Below are positions 9,886 through 20,279 of a stretch of 64,000 bases of DNA, piece by piece. The position numbers and the translations under genes are program-made. Source of the DNA: Geosiphon pyriformis (lineage: Eukaryota; Glomeromycota; Glomeromycetes; Archaeosporales; Geosiphonaceae); contig JAAOMT010000777.1 of assembly GCA_016748015.1 (NCBI GenBank), forward strand, positions 441,014 through 505,013. Reading direction: 5' to 3'. Below the pieces are notes generated by a model. The model did not search any database. It saw only the letters and a list, made by a program, of their open reading frames with translations, and was not told where the DNA came from. The stretch's first letter is position 1; each line of letters opens with the position of its first letter.

Positions 9886-10272
9886 TTATCGAAACTGTTT
9901 GGCACTTTGTTCAGTTTTCTTTTTATTAAGCCATTTGAGACCAATATTGTCAGTTATTATGTCAAATTTTTTTCCATTCTTTAGGTATTGTTGAAAATGT
10001 TTAAGAGCCCAGATGACTGCAGTGGCTTCCAATTCAGTTGAGTCATATTTGAGTTCTGTTGGCTTGAGTGTTCTACTAGCATAGGCAATAACTTGTTTCT
10101 GGCCATTTTTATTCAATTGTGATAAAATGCCACCAAATACTATGTGTAAAGCATCAATGGCTAATTGGAACTGTTTGTTGAAGTCTGAGTAAGCAAGAAC
10201 TGGGGCTGTTATCAATTTTGTTTTGAGAGTTTCAAAAACTTTTTGTTGTTCTTTAGTCCATTTGTATGGCAC
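9886..10272 (-). pseudogene. RNase H domain of element A
   Basis: The frame is open over 128 codons. It starts with the connection region PYKWTKEQQKVFETLKTKL. The first catalytic Asp is in LAIDALHIVFGGILSQ, the Glu in STELEATAVIWALKHF and the second Asp in DIITDNIGLKWL. Gypsy RNase H usually has TDH at that last motif; here His has become Asn. It degrades the RNA strand of the RNA-DNA hybrid during reverse transcription and is in frame with the RT upstream. Confidence 0.85.
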
Positions 10273-10542
10273 ATTTTTGTTGGTAAGATAATTGAGTAGT
10301 TTGGCAATTTTTGAGAATTTTTTTATGAATTTTCGATAGTAAGAGGCTAATTCTACAAATTTTTTTAGTTCTGTGGTATTTCTGGGGGTTTAAAAGTTTT
10401 TGACAGCACTAATTGTTTCTGGATTTGGTTTGACTCTATCTTTACTAACTATGTGTCCAAGAAAGATCAAGCTTGTTTTTCCAAAGTAACATTTCTCAAT
10501 GTTTAACTTTAATTCTGCTTTTCATAATCATTGAAAAACTTC

Positions 10543-11223
10543 TCACAGGTGAATGAGATAGGCTTCAAAGCTTGGTGAGTACACATCAGTGTTATCAAGA
10601 TAAACAACTACTGATTGCCATAAGAGTTCTTTATATACAACATTCATGAGTCGTTGGAATGTTGCTGGTGCATTGCAGAGTTCAAAAGGCATAACATTGA
10701 ACTCATAGTTTCCTTCTTGGGTGGTAAATGCTGTTTTGAGTTGGTTTTTTGGGTCCATTTCGACTTGTCAGTATCCACTTTCCAGGTCTAAAGTTGAGAA
10801 GAACTTGGCTTTTCCTAGAGCATCTAGCATGTTATCAATTCTTAGAAGAGAATAAACATCTTTAATTGTAACATTATTCAGTTGTCTATAATCAACACAG
10901 AATCTGATTTTTCCATTTTTCTTTTTAACTAAAACTACTGGTGAGGCCCAAAAACTTCTTAATGGTTGAATCAATCCGTTATTGAGCATTTTTTGGATCT
11001 CTTCTCTGATAAATTGGTGACTGGCAGGTGGCACTCAATAAGCTTGTTGATGTTTTGGTGGAGCATCTCCTATATGGATCTGATGTTGAACAATATCCGT
11101 TTTTCCCAAGTCATTGTTGTCTTTTGCAAATATATCTGCAAATTCAGCTATTAATTGTTTCAATTGTCTTTGTTGTTGGGGTTCCAAAGAACCCATGTTG
11201 ATTTGAGAGAGTTTTTCTTCCAA
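10543..11223 (-). pseudogene. Reverse transcriptase domain of element A (catalytic Asp lost)
   Basis: The motifs appear in order: KKKNGKIRFCVDYRQLNN, then FFSTLDLESGY, then a stop where Trp is expected, then TAFTTQEGNYEFNVMPFEL and NAPATFQRLMNVV. The catalytic box reads VVYLDNTDVYS at 10591-10602, so YLDD has become YLDN. The N-terminal piece 11035-11223 (GSLEPQQQRQLKQLIAEFAD) is the usual pre-RT linker. A thumb region with further stops extends to about 10300. It is in a different frame from gag-protease, with the shift located in the dUTPase. Confidence 0.9.
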
Positions 11224-11619
11224 AAGGTGGTAGTTTTCAGTAGTAAAAATGATATTTGGATTTGGGAGTAGAGTGTGCTTTACAATTTCGATGAAATTAG
11301 AGACAATTTGAGGGTTTTCATCTTGAAAGATATTGCTGTATATGATTCCAATTTCTAATTTGTTTAATAAAACAATAGGGTAATTATTGGGGTTGTAGAA
11401 TATAACTCAAAATTTTTTCATTCCTTTGGGAATATAAACGTTTGGAATTGATATTTCATGCTTCAAACAAATTTGTTCATTGGATTCAAAGATTTGTTGG
11501 GTAGTAGTGGGTTTTGAGCAAGTGTAAATTTCGTGATGTTCTCCAAAAGGTGAAATGGTAATTGGTTGTGGAAGTTGAAGAATCTGGTGAGATTTATTTT
11601 GTATATTAAGAGCTATGTT

Positions 11620-12060
11620 TACTGGTACTATAAATCATCCAGTTAAACCAAAATCTTGCATTCCTCTTTCACTTTTTCCCACTTGTTCTCTGTTATTAAC
11701 TGATTGTAAACCCAAAATGTTGATTAGGGGTAGGTAAATTGCTTGGGCAATTTTTTCAGCATGTTCAATCTTGAATGGTTTGTCTGTTTCATTTTACAAC
11801 ATGTAGTAATGTCTTCAGTATATCCTGCATCTATAATTCCTTTTCTGACATTAATTTCTTTGCTTGCCAATGATAATTTGGATGCAATTTGAACTATTGC
11901 TCTAAGTGGAATTTCAAGAGTGATTTTGAGATTGATTTTTGTCAAAGATTTTGGTTGGAGAATTAAAGTGTCTTTGTCAGGATATCTTAGGTTATATCCT
12001 GCATCAATTTCGTGGGCTTTTTCTGGTTTTATTCCTTTTCCATTGTTGTCAAAGTATTTG
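11620..12060 (-). pseudogene. dUTPase domain within Gag-Pol of element A (frameshifted)
   Basis: Trimeric dUTPases have five short motifs, and all five can be followed here. Motif 1 is DAGYNLRYP (near 11990-12010). Motif 2 is VQIASKLSLASK (near 11880-11910). Motif 3 is GIIDAGYTEDI (near 11820-11845). Motif 4 is EKIAQAIYLPL, reached after a one-base shift near 11815. Motif 5 is RGMQDFGLTG (near 11650). The enzyme would convert dUTP to dUMP and keep uracil out of the cDNA. It lies between protease and RT. The frame 11724-12251 covers only motifs 1-3 before running off into nonsense. Confidence 0.85.
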
Positions 12061-12069
12061 AGTTGTATA

Positions 12070-12938
12070 GCAGGCTGGTTTTTAGTAAGATAGATTGGTG
12101 TGGTTGCAATTTTTTCTTTTGTTTCTGGTTTTCCAAATTCAATTTCTTCCTGGTCATTCTCACTAGGCAGGGGAATGCTAAGAGCATAGCATTCTGGACA
12201 CCATTTGTCATCACAAGGCATGATGTATTCTTTACACAATTGAATGTTCATTTGCTCTAATCATTGAATTTGAGCTTCTTGGGTCGAGTATGTGTGGCTT
12301 GCAATTTGGTGGTAGGTTTCTACTTTATTTTCATAATCAAATCCAGCTAATTCCATGGTATACTCAATGTATTCAGCTTCTTTCATTTGGCGGACATCTT
12401 CTTGTGTGGCTCCATTGATCAATGCCATTGCTAGGTCAAAAATCATTTCAGCATCATGAGGGTAGTAGTAAAGTTTATTGAGAGTACTGTTGTATGCTGC
12501 ATCAAATGGTGTTCTTCTTCTGACTTTTTCCGAAATTGATAGAGCATATTGACAGGTTTGATCACATACTTCTCCTCTTATTGCAACATCAATCCAGTTG
12601 TATTCTTCTGGTAGCATATCTCCACATGCAAGGCAAGATGTGTTGTCCCATTTTCCACTTCTTTTTGGAGATTCAAATCATTCTCTATGGCATGCTTTGC
12701 AAAAGTAACAGGTACAAGTTTCATATTCTTCTTCTGGAGAAATACATGCTTTTATTGATAAAAGTTTCTTGTTGCAATCTTTGCATTTAAGTGGAATATA
12801 GGGTGGTTGTTTCCATGGTTTTGGTGTAGAATATCTAACTTTCTTCCATCCTCTTGATTCTTTAAAAATCTCCTGTTCTGTTTCTTCAGCCCAATTGGAT
12901 GTTGATTCAAGAGCCATGTAGGTTTCAGTAAGTGGCAT
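12070..12938 (-). pseudogene. Cys-rich region between protease and dUTPase, element A
   Basis: In one frame with the protease, the segment shows KCKDCNKKL, then CTCYFCKACHRE, a TGA at 12678, CLACGDMLPEE and CDQTCQYALS. About 110 helical residues follow (12261-12617) and then LCKEYIMPCDDKWCPECYAL. The spacing of CxxC pairs resembles zinc ribbon or treble-clef units. The same order of Cys pairs occurs in elements C and D. The function is unknown; nucleic-acid or protein binding is a guess. Ty3/Gypsy Pol proteins normally have no such insert. Confidence 0.75.
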
Positions 12939-12980
12939 TTTTTTCTCCTCTTCAAATTCAAATACTGGGGCTTTTTCTGA

Positions 12981-13330
12981 TCATTTGTTAAAAGTATCAT
13001 AAGTAGCAGGTACTATGGTGTATTGTTCTTGGTATGAGATTTTTAGTTCCTGAGTTTCCCAGTCCAAGTTTGCATTGGCCTTAAGAAGCCAATCATTTCT
13101 GACCAGAGCTTGGTATTGGGGTGTATCCATGACTAGAACTTTGACTGGAATGGTGATTCTATCAATGGTAAATGGAAAATTGTCAATTTCTCCTACTGGT
13201 GTCTTTTTCATACCATCTGCTGTAACAATTACAGTTTGGGCTAGTCTGTCAACAGTTCTTTGAAGCTGTTGCATTAACTGCTAGGTGATAATACTTCCAG
13301 CTGATCTACTGTCTAGAATTAGTCGGATGG
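12981..13330 (-). pseudogene. Retropepsin-like aspartyl protease of element A
   Basis: The active-site loop reads LILDSRSAGSIIT (Asp codon at 13311-13313), a variant of the usual DSG or DTG in which Gly is Arg. A TAG interrupts just after it, at about 13281. Downstream are ITADG-like TADGMKKTPVGEI and VLVMDTPQYQALVRNDWLLK, which give the flap and the second half. It is in frame with gag. Retropepsins work as homodimers and process Gag-Pol. The Gly-to-Arg change probably inactivates it. Confidence 0.85.
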
Positions 13331-13339
13331 GTTTTTTTT

Positions 13340-13940
13340 CTACTGTAGCTTTAGTGTATATGGCAGTAATAGCTTTTTGTTCATTAACTGCTGCATTACT
13401 AAGTAAGAATGGTGATTCATTTGCTTCAAATTCAAATGGAAATATATCTGAAAGATTGGCATTTTGGGCAATTTGAGCTGGTGGAATAGTGTTGTTGGAA
13501 AGGTTTGATTTGAGTGCTGCAACTTCACTTTCAGAAAGTGCAGGTTGTTAAAAATCCGATTCCTCTGGTATTGTAAGATAACTGGGTTGAGTGTGATAGT
13601 GATTGGGTCTTTGCTGACCAGAATTTCGGGGAACCAACTGGTTATTTGGATTAATTCTGTTGTTGTTATTCTGAAATTGATTTTGGGGTGTGAATTGGTT
13701 ATGTTGAACCAATCTTCTTGCTGGTACTTGATATTGTTGAGTGGATAGTGTCTGATATTGCTGAATTGATAAAAGTTGCTAATATTGTTGCTGAATTGGT
13801 TGTGGAACTGGTTGATAGTAACTGTTTTGATTTTGTGGTCTTGGTGAATAATAAGTTGGTGGTAGAGGTTGATAGTAAGATTGTTGTGGTGAAAAATAAC
13901 ATTGATTACTTCTGTTTTGTTGGTCTCTTTGCAATTTTTT
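13340..13940 (-). other. Low-complexity linker between Gag knuckle and protease, element A
   Basis: In the gag-pol frame this is a Gln- and Asn-rich spacer with several stops; its CAA/CAG repeats create long spurious frames on both strands (for example 13340-14098 minus and 13718-14002 plus). The D element has a comparable Gln/Tyr-rich stretch at about 49830-50340. No domain is visible. Confidence 0.6.
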
Positions 13941-15413
13941 GCAATCTTATTTCCAGTGTCTTGGAATTCCACAATAATGACAATTTTGAGGTTGGTTGTT
14001 AGAGGGTGATCCAAAATTGTTTTGGTTGTGTCATTGTGGTGGTTGATATCTTTGTGGTTGTTGCTGCTGCTGTTGTTGGTTTGTAAAATAGCTTTCAACC
14101 TTCTTTGTGAGTTGGTCTATCTTTTTTTTAGCTGTTGAGCTGGTTTCTCCAATTGCAAAGTTTACAAGCTTGGTGTGATTTGCTTCTTCTATTGTCATTT
14201 TATAGCTCTTTGCATGTCTAATAACAGTTGCTAAGTCTGCTGGAGCATGTGGGTAGACTTTTTTAATCAGTTTGTTTTTTAATCTTGCTATAAACTGATC
14301 CAAAATTTGGGCATCCGAATAGTAGTTATTGGTTTCCAATTGTCAAATTTGTCTGAGAAGTTTGTTAAATCTTCCAAGATAGGTCATAACAGTTTCAGAT
14401 ATTTCTTGTTTGATATTGCAAAAGTGATTGCGGAGAGTGATAGAGGTGTTGTTGTCAATGAATTGTTGTAAGAAAGCATCTTTGAATGCTTGCCAGTTCT
14501 CAAATGATTCTTCTAAATTTTCAAACCATTCTCCTGCTGTTCTTTGGAGAAAGTAAAGAATTGCTTTGAGCATTCTTACTGTGATCCAACCATTTGCATC
14601 TTCTGCTTTTTGAACTTTGTCAAGCCATTTTTAAGGACTGGTATCATTGTCTTCACCAGTGAATTCTGGGATTTTTGCAATGTAAGCAGTTGCCATTTCT
14701 TCTTTGTTTTCTGTAATTTCTTCTGGTTCTGATTCAGTTTCTTTACTTTTCAAGCTTTCTGAATGATTACTTTCGTTTTTCTGTAAGTAATCAATGATAT
14801 TGGCACTTGTTAATATTGGTTCCTACTGTTTAGTAGAATTTTTAGATGACTGAAAATCTTCTGGTCTGGAGAAGTGGTTGAGTGGTGAATTTGGTGTTTG
14901 TGATTAAACAAGTGAAATTGGAAATGATGTAATAGAAAGTGGTAATTTGACACTGGTTTTTTGTTCAGGTGTTTGCAAGTGTTTGGCAGTTGTCTTTTGT
15001 AGTATTGGAGTGTTTGGAGTGGTTCTTGAGTATTGCTTCAATCTTTGTTTGCCTTTGTTGTTTGTTTCTGTCTCTGATTCAAAGTCAATAGAGTATTGAG
15101 ACTGTACTAGGTATTTTTCTTCACAATACTCAATAATGTTAAAATTAAGTTCTTGAAAGTAGGTAGCAAGTGTTTCACTGTTCAGGTCTTCTGTTTCCAA
15201 TCGTGAATAGTGCACTAAATTATTGTAGAGGTTGCTTCTGACTTCTGAAATGTTGTAGTTTCCAAAAAGATAATTGTTAATATGGTTTTCAATGTATTGG
15301 TATACTGATTTCTTGACAACTTCAATTCCATCTAAAATGTTGAATCTTTGCTTGCAGTGGGTGTAAATTGATTGGTAATACTCTAGAGTTGCTGTGTCTG
15401 ATGTGGTCACCAC
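13941..15413 (-). pseudogene. Gag of element A with CCHC knuckle (broken)
   Basis: The frame begins at a GTG (15413) in the context AAAGTGGTG, with no ATG available in frame. An N-terminal part (14904-15413, YYQSIYTHCKQRF...) is followed by a retrotransposon-gag capsid segment (QRTAGEWFENLEESFENWQA near 14500; ETVMTYLGRFNKLLRQI near 14360; DQFIARLKNKLIKK). The CCHC knuckle CHYCGIPRHWK.DC lies at 13941-13982 with a stop inside. Stops occur at about 14904, 14821, 14632, 14341 and 14031, all in one frame. A Gln-rich linker leads to the protease. Long frames seen on other strands here come from this low-complexity stretch. Confidence 0.85.
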
Positions 15414-15444
15414 TTTGAATTTGTTGTTGCTGTGTTATTTCTAT

Positions 15445-15458
15445 AGGAGAGCACCAAA
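15445..15458 (-). other. Primer binding site of element A
   Basis: Directly inside the 5-prime LTR the minus strand reads TTTGGTGCTCTCCT. TGG is the complement of a tRNA CCA end, and the following bases would pair with an acceptor stem ending AGAGCACCA. Elements B and C have TTTGGTGCTC at the same place, so the families appear to share a primer tRNA. I cannot name the tRNA from here. Confidence 0.65.
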
Positions 15459-15906
15459 TGTTACTGGAGGTTTTTGGTCTCTTTTCTTGAATGTTGTAAA
15501 TGTCTGTTAGTTGCAAATTCACGTTTTCTAGAAGTAGTTGAACCTCCAATAACTGAATTTATCTTCAAATTATCTCTTATAATTTGAACTGCTGGGCTTG
15601 TGAGTGGAATGGCCAATTCTGTGCCAGTTACTTTGTATAGTTACATTGTAGTAAATGTCAACTCTTTCTCAGAAATTGTTTATTTGGAAGCTCACTAAAA
15701 AATGTGTAGTTACTTTGCTGTGAAAGTCAACTCTTTTACCAGAATCTCGTCTGTAGGCTACCCTAATGATTATAATAAGAAAATAAAAGAAAAATAAAAG
15801 AAATGTAAAAGAAATAGAATTCTGTCAAGGGAAACGTTTTCTATCCAAGTCTGGAGTCACTAACAGTTTACTGAAATTGGTAGCTAATCAATTTCAAAAT
15901 GTTAGT

Positions 15907-15926
15907 NNNNNNNNNNNNNNNNNNNN
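15907..15926. other. Assembly gap (20 N) flanked by a 489-bp duplication
   Basis: Bases 15418-15906 and 15927-16415 are the same 489 bases as far as I can compare them, including the AATTTGTTGTTGC start and the AAAATGTTAGT end. Two contig ends that overlap were joined with a nominal gap instead of being merged. Confidence 0.95.
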
Positions 15927-16561
15927 AATTTGTTGTTGCTGTGTTATTTCTATAGGAGAGCACCAAATGTTACTGGAGGTTTTTGGTCTCTTTTCTTGAA
16001 TGTTGTAAATGTCTGTTAGTTGCAAATTCACGTTTTCTAGAAGTAGTTGAACCTCCAATAACTGAATTTATCTTCAAATTATCTCTTATAATTTGAACTG
16101 CTGGGCTTGTGAGTGGAATGGCCAATTCTGTGCCAGTTACTTTGTATAGTTACATTGTAGTAAATGTCAACTCTTTCTCAGAAATTGTTTATTTGGAAGC
16201 TCACTAAAAAATGTGTAGTTACTTTGCTGTGAAAGTCAACTCTTTTACCAGAATCTCGTCTGTAGGCTACCCTAATGATTATAATAAGAAAATAAAAGAA
16301 AAATAAAAGAAATGTAAAAGAAATAGAATTCTGTCAAGGGAAACGTTTTCTATCCAAGTCTGGAGTCACTAACAGTTTACTGAAATTGGTAGCTAATCAA
16401 TTTCAAAATGTTAGTTGGGTTTTTGGAGATTTTCCAAGTACAATATTTAAAGAAATTGGTTTTTTGAATTATTTAATATTTTATTTTTCTTTGTGTCTGT
16501 AGGAATGGTTCTAAGTGATAAATCTAAAGTAAGATACATTTTCTTAAAGAGAAAAGCTCTT

Positions 16562-16569
16562 CTTTTATA
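16562..16569 (-). promoter_or_regulatory. TATA box in the 5-prime LTR of element A
   Basis: On the minus strand the LTR contains GTTGTATAAAAGAAGAGC, a textbook TATA box. The same string is present in the 3-prime LTR near 7240 (TATAAAAA) and in the solo LTR near 39525. It is the likely start region of the element's transcript. Confidence 0.6.
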
Positions 16570-16965
16570 CAACTTGTTGTAGTACTAGTCTATAAACTTG
16601 CACTTTTTCTCTTTGCTCAAATTTCAGCGAACTAAAGATACATTTTGATAGACTACAAGTTATTTCACTGAACTATTGATTAATTTAGGTGAACTATTCA
16701 TAATTTCGGCGAATTTCTTATAAATTTCGGCGAATTTCTGTAAATTTCGGCGAATTTTTGAATGTTACAAAGTTCAGAGTATTGTGTAATTTAATCATCC
16801 TACTTTTTGTTATACTAATTAGATTATTTAATTGAATCGTAATATGTGATAATTGATTAAATAATAAATAATAATTTGAAATGATATTAATATACTAATT
16901 AATTATAGAAATTATAAGAGTAATTTCATGCTAATTAATAGCTAAAATTCTACTGGTAATACTGT

Positions 16966-17444
16966 TATTCAAATTCAACTTCTTTACTAATTTAGCAATT
17001 AGCAATTTTAACTTATAAAACTTTGAAGATAACTTGTTTTTTAAACAATTAAATTTGAAAAATTAATATTTAGAAAATATTTTATTAGTTGAATTTACCA
17101 TTATTTCTTTTAATATTTTTTATATTGTATTTAAATCATCAAAAACTTTCATTTTTGTGAATTTATTTACTATTGTTAATAGCTTATTAAAAAAAATACT
17201 CTATAAAGTGCATTTATTTAACATTATCTGTATTTTTAAGCTTAAATTTTCAATAATTTTAATTGATTTTTTTGTATATAACATTTAAATAAGCATCTAA
17301 AAAATAATCCAACCTAAAAAAACAAATATAGTCTTGTAATTAGTATTAAAAAACTTAAACATATCAGAAATTTTATAATTAATAACTGCTAATAGAAAAT
17401 AGTTATTAATAAAAATATAATCAAAAGTTTTTTTCATATTCTAT
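16966..17444 (-). mobile_element. Decayed LINE relic, segment 3 (endonuclease-RT linker)
   Basis: This stretch aligns with about 29510-29990 of the preserved LINE: CTTCTTTACTAATTTAGCAA near 16980 against CTTCACCAGTTTAGACACTA near 29522, and GTCTTGTAATTAGTATT near 17330 against AGCCTTGTAATTAGTATC near 29870. The segment lengths agree (479 against about 480). Element A begins where segment 2 ends and stops where this one starts, which shows insertion into the relic. Confidence 0.75.
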
Positions 17445-18406
17445 TGTTAATAAAAATTTGAGATATTAGTTAACATAAAATTATTTTTATAATTTTTATC
17501 ATTAATTAATATATATTATTATTTCAATTATCACTTATTATCTTACCAAATTATCCAAATATTATTTAATTAATAATCTGATTTGTATATTACACAAATA
17601 CAATAATCAAATTATGCAATATTTTAAACTTTATAACATTCAAAAATTTGCAAAAATTTGTAGAATTTTATGAAATAATTTAATAGTTTATTGAAATAAT
17701 TAATAGTTTGTAAAAACAACTTGTAATTTGCTAAAATATATTTTTAATTTATTTGAATTATAGCAAAAAAAAGTTCAAGTTTATAAACTAGTACTATAAT
17801 AAATTATATAAAAAAAAACTTCTCTTTTTAAGAAAATATATCTTAATTAAAATTATCTTTACTCGAAATATCTTTCTTAATATCTATACAAATCACTTTA
17901 ATAAAAACTATATTAAAAACAACAAATTTATAATTATTTTTTGCTTGGAATTCTCTAAATTTCAATTAATGTTTTGAAATTGATTAGCTATTAATTTTAT
18001 TAATCTGTTAGTAAATTTAAACCTAGTTAAAAGATGATTTTTTCAAACAAAATTTTTTTTTATATTTTTTATATATATATTTTCTTTTTTTATTATATAT
18101 ATTAAAGTAGTTTAGAGACAAAATTCTTATAAAAAAGTTGACTTTTATAGCAAAATAATTACACATTTTTTGTAAGCTTTTAAACAAGTATTTTTTAGAA
18201 AAAGTTGATTTTTTTTACCAAATAACTATATAAATAACTAGTACAAAATTGGTTATTTTATTTATAAGTCCAGCAGTTTAAATTATAAAAAATAATTTGA
18301 AAATAAATTCAGTTATCAGAAATTTAACAGCTTCCAATAAGTAGAAATTTACAGCAAAACAATAACAACAATACTTAGAATAAAAGACTAAAAAACTTTA
18401 GTAACA
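17445..18406 (+). mobile_element. Decayed solo LTR of family A
   Basis: It matches the solo LTR at 39150-40128 from TGTTAA to GTAACA in the same orientation, but with nearly all CG pairs and many C and G lost. For example, AACATTCAAAAATTTGCAAA stands where the other copy has AACATTCAAAAGTTTGCCGA. It is 962 bp. Internal sequence and the second LTR are missing, so it is a recombination remnant. It splits the LINE relic. I could not find a clean target duplication. Confidence 0.75.
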
Positions 18407-20118
18407 ATCCTTTAAATTGCTTTAGATTGGAAGCTTAGCAACAAAATTATTTAAGAAAAAATTGCTCAAACCCAAATTAAAACATTTCTTAAAACTCATA
18501 TTCTGCTTTATTCTATTTTTATTAAAATTACCATCTAATACTACATAAAAGCTTAAATTAACTATATTAGTAATATAAAAATTTATCTTACAAACTTAAT
18601 TAAATTGCACATTAGTTAAAACATCAATATATAAATCTAAAATTGTTACTAAAAGTTTGTTGTTAAACAGCAAATAAATTGAAAAAAATGACCAAAGATT
18701 TTAAAAACTTTATATATATGCTAAGTAAAAATATTATTCATAACTATTACCATTTTTAAATCCAAATAACCAATATTCAAACCAGAAATAAAAACTTTTA
18801 CACCTAAAAATCTGTTTTTAATCTAAAACTTAGTCTGTTTTTTAGCTTTATCTTAGTAAATATAAAAACCAAATTGCCAGAATTCTTATATTATCTAATA
18901 ATATCTTTTTGTTTAGCCAAATTGTTTACTTTTTTAATATTATATATTGCAATCTTTCAAACATAATTAGTTGTTAAAATAAAAAATATATTAAAAAACT
19001 TAAGCCAAAACACAATTGATCTAACTTTGTCAAAATTAAACTAACAAAAATCTTAAGAGCAATTATCTTTAATTTTAAGTTATCTATCTTGATAGTTAAA
19101 ATCTTAGAGTTACTTAAACTTAAATTTGAAGTTAAAGTTTTTGTTACTAGAAGAAAAAAAGAAAACAACACCTATAAAATATTTAAAATCATATTTAAAT
19201 TTAAACTTAAATTCAAAAACACAAAAACAGTTACAAAAAAAGATAAAAAACAGAAACTAAAGATACTAAGTTTGTAATATTTAGTTTTTAAATAATACCA
19301 AATATTTAATTGGTTAGAAGTTCTAAAAAATACTCCAAAGAAACTAAATAAATATTAATAGATAAACTATTATATAGAATAAAAAAGATTTTATTAAAAC
19401 ATAAAACACCAGAAAAAAACAATTCAAAACCAGAATCAGAATAAATATTATCAAAAACAGAAGCCAACAAGACTATTTGGGCCCATGATTTGCCATCAAA
19501 AACAACAGAACATATAATAAAAACACTTTTTTTTACATATAATTTGGTTAACTAAAAATAATTTACATCTAAAACAAACTTTTTATATACTTTTAAAGGC
19601 AATAAAACAAATACACTTGGTATATTACACTTTAGAGCAAAATGTTCAAAATGGTTACACTTTTTACAATAAACTAAATTCAGTCTAGCCCAAAAAAGCT
19701 TTACATTACCAAAATTTGTTTTATGTAAAATACTGAGTCTAGATTTTTTTTTAATTCATAATTAACTACAACATAATAAATTTTATTATTAAATTTAAAT
19801 AACTGGTTATTTATATATGTTTTTTAACCAGTTTTTTTAATAAAGCATTCAAATTATAAGCAGATATTTTCACAAGCAAAGTAAACAAAAACACTCTGAA
19901 TTAATTCCTAAATATCTAAATATTATGATTTTCTATAGTTTTGAGTATACACATTAAATCTTTTTCAATTAAAAAAAACCATTTAAATACCAAATAATTA
20001 GCTTAACTTAATTTGGCAAACTTCATTACAGTTTTTTATTATAGTCTAATTAATTATAATTAGATTAATACTATCTAATTATATTTAGTTATTACAGTAA
20101 TGATTATTTCTTTAAGTA
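18407..20118 (-). mobile_element. Decayed LINE relic, segment 4 (endonuclease and ORF1)
   Basis: CAAACCCAAATTAAAACATT near 18468 aligns with CAAACCCAAATCGAAACATT near 30039 in the endonuclease part of the preserved LINE. GGGCCCATGATTTGCCATCA near 19479 aligns with GGGTCCATGTTTTGCCACCA near 31046 in ORF1. The zinc-knuckle region falls near 19645. No long frame survives; 18974-19277 carries two overlapping short frames of no meaning. Pogo copy 2 cuts it at 20119. Confidence 0.7.
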
Positions 20119-20279
20119 TACAGTGAACTCTCTTTATAATCACACCTTTTGGTCAGCACATTTGTGGTGACTATAGAGAGATAGAACTATAAAAAATAAT
20201 TAATATCTTATCACATAATCTATATATTACATGCTTAATATAACCAATTATATATATTTTATTTAAAAAAGCTATTTAT

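Larger units (their letters stand above)
6644..16961 (-). mobile_element. Ty3/Gypsy LTR retrotransposon, element A
   Basis: Two LTRs of about 1 kb begin TGTTAC and end in CA or TA and bracket a gag-pol region on the minus strand. Order in transcription direction: 5-prime LTR (15459-16961), primer site, gag, protease, Cys-rich region, dUTPase, RT, RNase H, integrase, ORF3, polypurine tract, 3-prime LTR (6644-7662). RT-RNaseH-integrase order is Ty3/Gypsy, not Copia. CTGT flanks both ends (6640-6643, 16962-16965), a 4-bp target duplication. The real length is about 9.8 kb once the assembly duplication in the 5-prime LTR is removed. It sits inside the ancient LINE relic. Confidence 0.9.
15459..16961 (-). 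repeat. 5-prime LTR of element A, inflated by an unmerged assembly overlap
   Basis: The LTR reads 15459-15906, breaks at 20 Ns, then restarts at 15927 with 41 bases of internal sequence before the LTR begins again at 15968 and runs to 16961. The true LTR is the 994 bases 15968-16961. It matches the 3-prime LTR. Short frames crossing into it (for example 15322-15549) are not genes. Confidence 0.9.

Noticed and set aside
13718-14002. Plus- and minus-strand frames in the gag of element A (also 13340-14098 minus)
   Set aside because: They are produced by the Gln-rich repetitive linker; the true gag-pol frame passes through with the CCHC knuckle.
15322-15549. 75-codon minus-strand frame at the start of element A
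   Set aside because: It runs from the LTR across the primer site into gag in another frame than gag; chance frame.
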